Part shown: piece by piece, positions 13,699 through 16,121 of the stretch
Layout: each line of letters starts with the position of its first letter
Numbering within the stretch: the stretch's first letter is position 1
From: Propionibacteriaceae bacterium
GTDB taxonomy: Bacteria > Actinomycetota > Actinomycetes > Propionibacteriales > Propionibacteriaceae
Direction of reading: 5' to 3'
Length of the DNA stretch: 16,121 nt
Assembly: GCA_003158895.1 (NCBI GenBank)
Contig: PMLO01000273.1
Coordinates: 15,380 to 31,500, forward strand
The notes under the pieces: generated by a model
What the model saw: only the letters and a program-made list of their open reading frames with translations
Told to the model about the DNA's origin: nothing
Databases searched by the model: none
Made by a program: the position numbers and the translations under genes

Positions 13699-13964
13699 AG
13701 CCTGCCCCTCTCATTGAAAGGATTCAAGTAAGGAGATCCCTGATCGTAGGGTCTTGTTCGACGGGCCGTCAAGGAACTTGCAGCAATTGCGTTGCATGTC
13801 TCGGGCGAGTAGATCGCTCGCTGAGGCCGCGTCACCGATGTTGCCTGCCGTGACCGGGCGAACCGCCGGAGCGCGAGGTCGACCGTGCGCAGACCGACGA
13901 CCGAGCCGAAGCTCATTGCCACGTGAGCGAAGTGCGGCACGGGCTGTGGTTGCGGGCTGTTCAT
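13695..13964 (-). pseudogene. remnant N-terminus of a second sugar ABC ATPase
   Basis: An 89-codon frame with a strong SD (GGAGG) and ATG at 13964. Residues 9-33 (PHFAHVAMSFGSVVGLRTVDLALR region) look like the first strands of a sugar ABC ATPase domain, just before where Walker A should come. After residue ~33 the sequence (RFARSRQATSVTRPQ...) loses all similarity and no Walker A follows. The frame ends in a TGA overlapping the TTG of the complete ATPase (TTGA). I read it as the 5' end of an original operon gene whose body was lost, leaving promoter, operator and ribosome binding site in place. It may now act as a translated leader for the downstream ATPase. The homology covers only about 25 residues. 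Confidence 0.5.
13743..13772 (-). promoter_or_regulatory. promoter for the rhamnose transporter operon (internal)
   Basis: On the - strand TTGACG (13767-13772) and TACGAT (13743-13748) are separated by 18 bp, a good sigma-70/HrdB-type match. Transcription would start near 13735, about 37 nt before the TTG start of the complete ATPase. A GCAATTGC dyad (13783-13790) lies about 10 bp upstream of the -35 and might be an activator site. Confidence 0.5.
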
Positions 13965-13983
13965 GGGTGCCTCCGTTGGCGCC

Positions 13984-13997
13984 TTGAAACGTTAAAA
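13984..13997. promoter_or_regulatory. LacI-family-type operator
   Basis: TTGAAACGTTAAAA is an imperfect palindrome centred on CG (AACGTT core), the form recognised by many LacI-family sugar regulators. It covers the predicted transcription start of the - strand promoter at 14001-14030, so a bound repressor would block that promoter. No LacI-type gene is present in the window. Confidence 0.55.
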
Positions 13998-14000
13998 TGA

Positions 14001-14030
14001 AAGGTACGGCGGCAGAGCCATGGCTGTCAA
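14001..14030 (-). promoter_or_regulatory. main promoter of the rhamnose operon
   Basis: On the - strand a perfect -35 TTGACA (14025-14030) is followed after 18 bp by TACCTT (14001-14006). Transcription would begin near 13994, inside the LacI-type operator, about 30 nt before the SD and ATG of the ABC-ATPase remnant. Confidence 0.55.
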
Positions 14031-14135
14031 GTGGAGTTGGGGTGCCGTAACCGGATCGTGTTGTTCGCGGTCAACGGCGCGCGATTGGCGTTGTTCCGTA
14101 CTCTAGAACCTGCACGGCAACGAAAGGCTCTCTCC

Positions 14136-14816
14136 ATGGCAACCACCGCGCGCGACGTCGGCAAGGCCATCGCAACGATCCCCGGACGGGTCAGTCCGAC
14201 CGCTGGGAGCGCGCTGCTCCGCCTCGTGGACCTGGCGATCGACGGCGTGTACACGCTGCCGGGCGCCAAGACGTCCGCGGCGAAGGCGCTGCAGAAGCGC
14301 GGCGACTCCGAGGCGGCCGTCGAGTGGCTCATCACCTCGCACATCGCCATGGCATCGGCCCAGGGCTTCGCCACCAACGTCGGCGGTGTCGTCACGACGA
14401 TCCTCACCACGCCGGCCAACATCACGGGCGTGGTCGTGATCCAGATGCGGCTGGTGGCCTGCATCGCGCACCTTCGCGGGTACGACATCGACGACCGGCG
14501 AGTCCGTACCGCCATGCTCATGTGCCTGCTCGGCGACGACGAGCTCCGTCGTCAGATCGAGTCGGGGCGTCTTCCGACGAGCCCGATGGCCGTCGCCACC
14601 GCGCCCGTCTCCGACTCCGACCTCGACCTCAAGGTGGCCGAGCGGATCGTGGCGGACGTGATCACCAACGTCGGCGGCAAGCGCCTGACATCGCTGGTCG
14701 GCCGCAAGATCCCGCTCATCGGCGGCGGGGTCGGCGCGATCTACGACGGGTACGGCACGCACGTCATCGGACAGTGCGCCAAGTCCCAGCTGCCGACGCG
14801 GCGGCGCACCAGCTAG
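14136..14816 (+). CDS. EcsC family protein
   Basis: A 226-residue protein of the EcsC family (named after an accessory protein of the Bacillus EcsAB transporter); the biochemical role of actinobacterial members is unknown. Visible are a helical N-terminal part with a hydrophobic patch, the central block GFATNVGGVVTTILTTPANI (residues 82-101) followed by VQIQMRLVACIAHLRGYDI-like sequence typical of the family, and a C-terminal Gly-rich segment GRKIPLIGGGVGAIYDGYGT (194-213). The last two could associate with membrane. The ATG at 14136 is chosen because AAAGG lies about 10 bp upstream and the sequence becomes protein-like there; the open frame back to 14031 reads through the divergent promoter region. 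It converges on the HAD gene with a single base between the two stops. Confidence 0.82.
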   Translation: MATTARDVGKAIATIPGRVSPTAGSALLRLVDLAIDGVYTLPGAKTSAAKALQKRGDSEAAVEWLITSHIAMASAQGFATNVGGVVTTILTTPANITGVVVIQMRLVACIAHLRGYDIDDRRVRTAMLMCLLGDDELRRQIESGRLPTSPMAVATAPVSDSDLDLKVAERIVADVITNVGGKRLTSLVGRKIPLIGGGVGAIYDGYGTHVIGQCAKSQLPTRRRTS

Positions 14817-14817
14817 G

Positions 14818-15495
14818 TCACGCAAGCAGTTCCCGGAGGTCGGTGATGACCGGCGCCGGGGACGTACCGGCGGCTCCGCGTGCGAAGAACCAGATCGCCC
14901 GCAGCCCGGCGAGCATGGCTCCCTCGACGTCGTTGGTGAGGTCGTCGCCGACCATGACGGTACGCACCGGGGCGGAGCCCAGCTCCGTACAGGCGGCTTC
15001 GTACGCGCGGACGTCCGGCTTGGGCGCGGGCAGCTCGGAGGACGCGAACAGTGGCACGTCAGCAAGCCCGAGCACGCGCAGCTTGCGGGCCTGCAGCTCG
15101 GCGTGACCGTTGGTGAGCACGCCGACTGGCATCCGTGCCGCGAGGGCCTTCACGGTCTCGATCGCCCCCGGCACCGGAGACCAGGCAGCCTCGGTGTGGG
15201 CGAAGTACGCGCTGAAGGCACGGTCGAGCTCGTCATCGGCCGCGTCGCCGAGGTGGGGCCAGAATGCGCGCAGGCGTGCGCGTCGTTGCTCGTCGAAGGT
15301 CACCTCTCCGGCCGAGTAGCGCCGGAAGTGGCGCTCTTCGAGCTCGCGCCAGACACGTACGGCATCACCGGGGTGCCGGGCGCCATCGACCTCCCGCACC
15401 CACGCGCGGACACCGGCATCGCGCGCTGTGGAGTAGTCCAGCAACGTGTCGTCGAGGTCGAACAGCACCGCGTCCGCCCCGTCAAGAAGCCCCAT
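14818..15495 (-). CDS. HAD-superfamily hydrolase (subfamily IA phosphatase)
   Basis: A 225-residue haloacid-dehalogenase-type phosphatase. Motif I is D13-L-D15-D-T, carrying the nucleophile and the acid/base aspartate. Motif II is L-T128-N-G, motif III K159-P-D, and motif IV G-D184-D185-x3-D189 for Mg2+ binding. Residues 20-105 form the helical cap of subfamily IA. It is cytosolic. The substrate cannot be read from the sequence; YjjG-like nucleotide and phosphoglycolate/sugar phosphatases share this layout. The ATG at 15493-15495 lies 12 bp after the lhgO stop without a clear SD, so it is probably co-transcribed with lhgO. Its 3' end abuts the convergent EcsC gene. Confidence 0.9.
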   Translation of the reverse strand: MGLLDGADAVLFDLDDTLLDYSTARDAGVRAWVREVDGARHPGDAVRVWRELEERHFRRYSAGEVTFDEQRRARLRAFWPHLGDAADDELDRAFSAYFAHTEAAWSPVPGAIETVKALAARMPVGVLTNGHAELQARKLRVLGLADVPLFASSELPAPKPDVRAYEAACTELGSAPVRTVMVGDDLTNDVEGAMLAGLRAIWFFARGAAGTSPAPVITDLRELLA

Positions 15496-15507
15496 GGCGG
15501 CTCGCGC

Positions 15508-16121
15508 TCAGGCGGCCCGCGACTGCTCGATGATCGCGGCCGCGATCTCGAGGGACGCGGTCGCCGCCGGGGAGGGCGCGTTGAGGACGTGGACCTGCCT
15601 CGGGGCGTACTGGATGATGAAGTCGTCGGCCAGCGAGCCGTCCGGGCGGATTGCCTGAGCGCGAACCCCGCTGCCACTAGGGACGATGTCATCGCGACGC
15701 ACCGACGGTACGAGCGTGGCGAGTGACGCGGCGAACAGCGTTCGCGATGCCGACCTCACCATCTCGCCGGCGCCGTTGCCGAGATTGTGGCTCGCCATCT
15801 TGAGGAACCCCGGGTAGCTGACGGCGTCCCACACGTCTCGCACCTTGATGTCGCGCCAGCGGTAGCCCTCACGCGCGAACGCGAACACGGCGTTCGGGCC
15901 GGCCTGTACGGAGCCGTCGATCATCTTCGTGAAGTGGACGCCGAGGAAGGGCAGGTCGGGATCCGGTACGGGGTAGATGAGCGTGTTGACGAGGTAGCGC
16001 TTGCTCTCGGCGAGCTCGTAGTACTCGCCGCGGAACGGCACGATCCGTACTTCTGGCTCAAGGCCGGCGAGGAGCGCGACCCTGTCCGACTGAAGGCCGG
16101 CGCAGTTGATCATGATGTCGC
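15508..16121 (-). CDS. lhgO: L-2-hydroxyglutarate oxidase (partial, 5' end beyond window)
   Basis: The C-terminal ~204 residues of an FAD-dependent oxidoreductase of the DAO family that oxidises L-2-hydroxyglutarate to 2-oxoglutarate. In E. coli, LhgO passes the electrons to the quinone pool. Visible family blocks are MINCAGLQSDRVA near the window edge, RIVPFRGEYYEL, LIYPVPDPDLPFLGVHFTKM, DGSVQAGPNAVFAFAREGY and the FAD-side tail VLNAPSPAATASLEIAAAII. The frame remains open to base 16121, so the N-terminal FAD-binding Rossmann motif and start codon lie outside. The HAD phosphatase follows 12 bp downstream and is probably in the same transcript. This is a metabolite-repair type enzyme; the HAD partner may also be one. 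Confidence 0.92.
   Translation of the reverse strand, partial: DIMINCAGLQSDRVALLAGLEPEVRIVPFRGEYYELAESKRYLVNTLIYPVPDPDLPFLGVHFTKMIDGSVQAGPNAVFAFAREGYRWRDIKVRDVWDAVSYPGFLKMASHNLGNGAGEMVRSASRTLFAASLATLVPSVRRDDIVPSGSGVRAQAIRPDGSLADDFIIQYAPRQVHVLNAPSPAATASLEIAAAIIEQSRAA

Noticed and set aside
14085..14104. TTGGCG/TACTCT as a + strand promoter for the EcsC gene
   Set aside because: The two hexamers are only 8 bp apart, too close for a sigma-70 promoter.
14031..14135. 35-residue N-terminal extension of the EcsC protein
   Set aside because: It starts at the edge of the divergent promoter region, while the ATG at 14136 has an upstream AAAGG and fits the family start.

Overview
The window is high-GC DNA from an actinomycete. 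A Nocardioides/Aeromicrobium/Kribbella-like member of the Propionibacteriales is my best guess. The basis is an actinobacterial type VII secretion (T7SS, ESX) gene set, an actinobacterial-type Fpg/Nei glycosylase, the rhamnose-transporter type, and frequent GTG/TTG starts with purine-rich ribosome binding sites. No RNA genes, CRISPR array or intact mobile element are visible.

Left block (1-5772, + strand): the tail of an unknown gene, a SOUL-family protein, then a partial T7SS locus. That locus holds eccB, two WXG100 proteins, and a PE/PPE-like pair (a small helical protein followed 1 bp later by a 485-residue WXG/Gly-Ser-rich protein). The motor EccC, EccD, EccE and MycP are not in the window. 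A strong inverted repeat with alternative pairing separates the WXG100 pair from the PE/PPE-like pair, and a similar 23-bp element lies upstream of both. An Fpg/Nei glycosylase follows 5 bp later and converges on aat (N-end rule transferase).

Central block (about 6790-14030, - strand): an L-rhamnose-type uptake and catabolic operon. In transcription order it holds a TTGACA promoter with a LacI-type operator, a broken ABC-ATPase N-terminus, a second promoter, a complete two-domain ABC ATPase (RhaT type), two permeases, a RhaS-type lipoprotein, an intercistronic hairpin, L-rhamnose mutarotase, a truncated L-rhamnose isomerase, and an L-arabinose-isomerase-family enzyme with its metal ligands intact. 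Kinase, aldolase and regulator genes are absent. By eye its base composition is less GC-rich than the flanks. Its downstream edge (6450-6804) is a gene-free stretch with inverted and direct repeats, which fits an acquired or rearranged island. The most interesting point is that the rhamnose isomerase is reduced to an N-terminal remnant still translationally linked on both sides, directly before a different isomerase that may have replaced it.

Right block (14136-16121): an EcsC-family protein (+) converges with 1 bp spacing on a HAD phosphatase (-). That gene lies 12 bp downstream of lhgO (L-2-hydroxyglutarate oxidase), which runs off the window edge.
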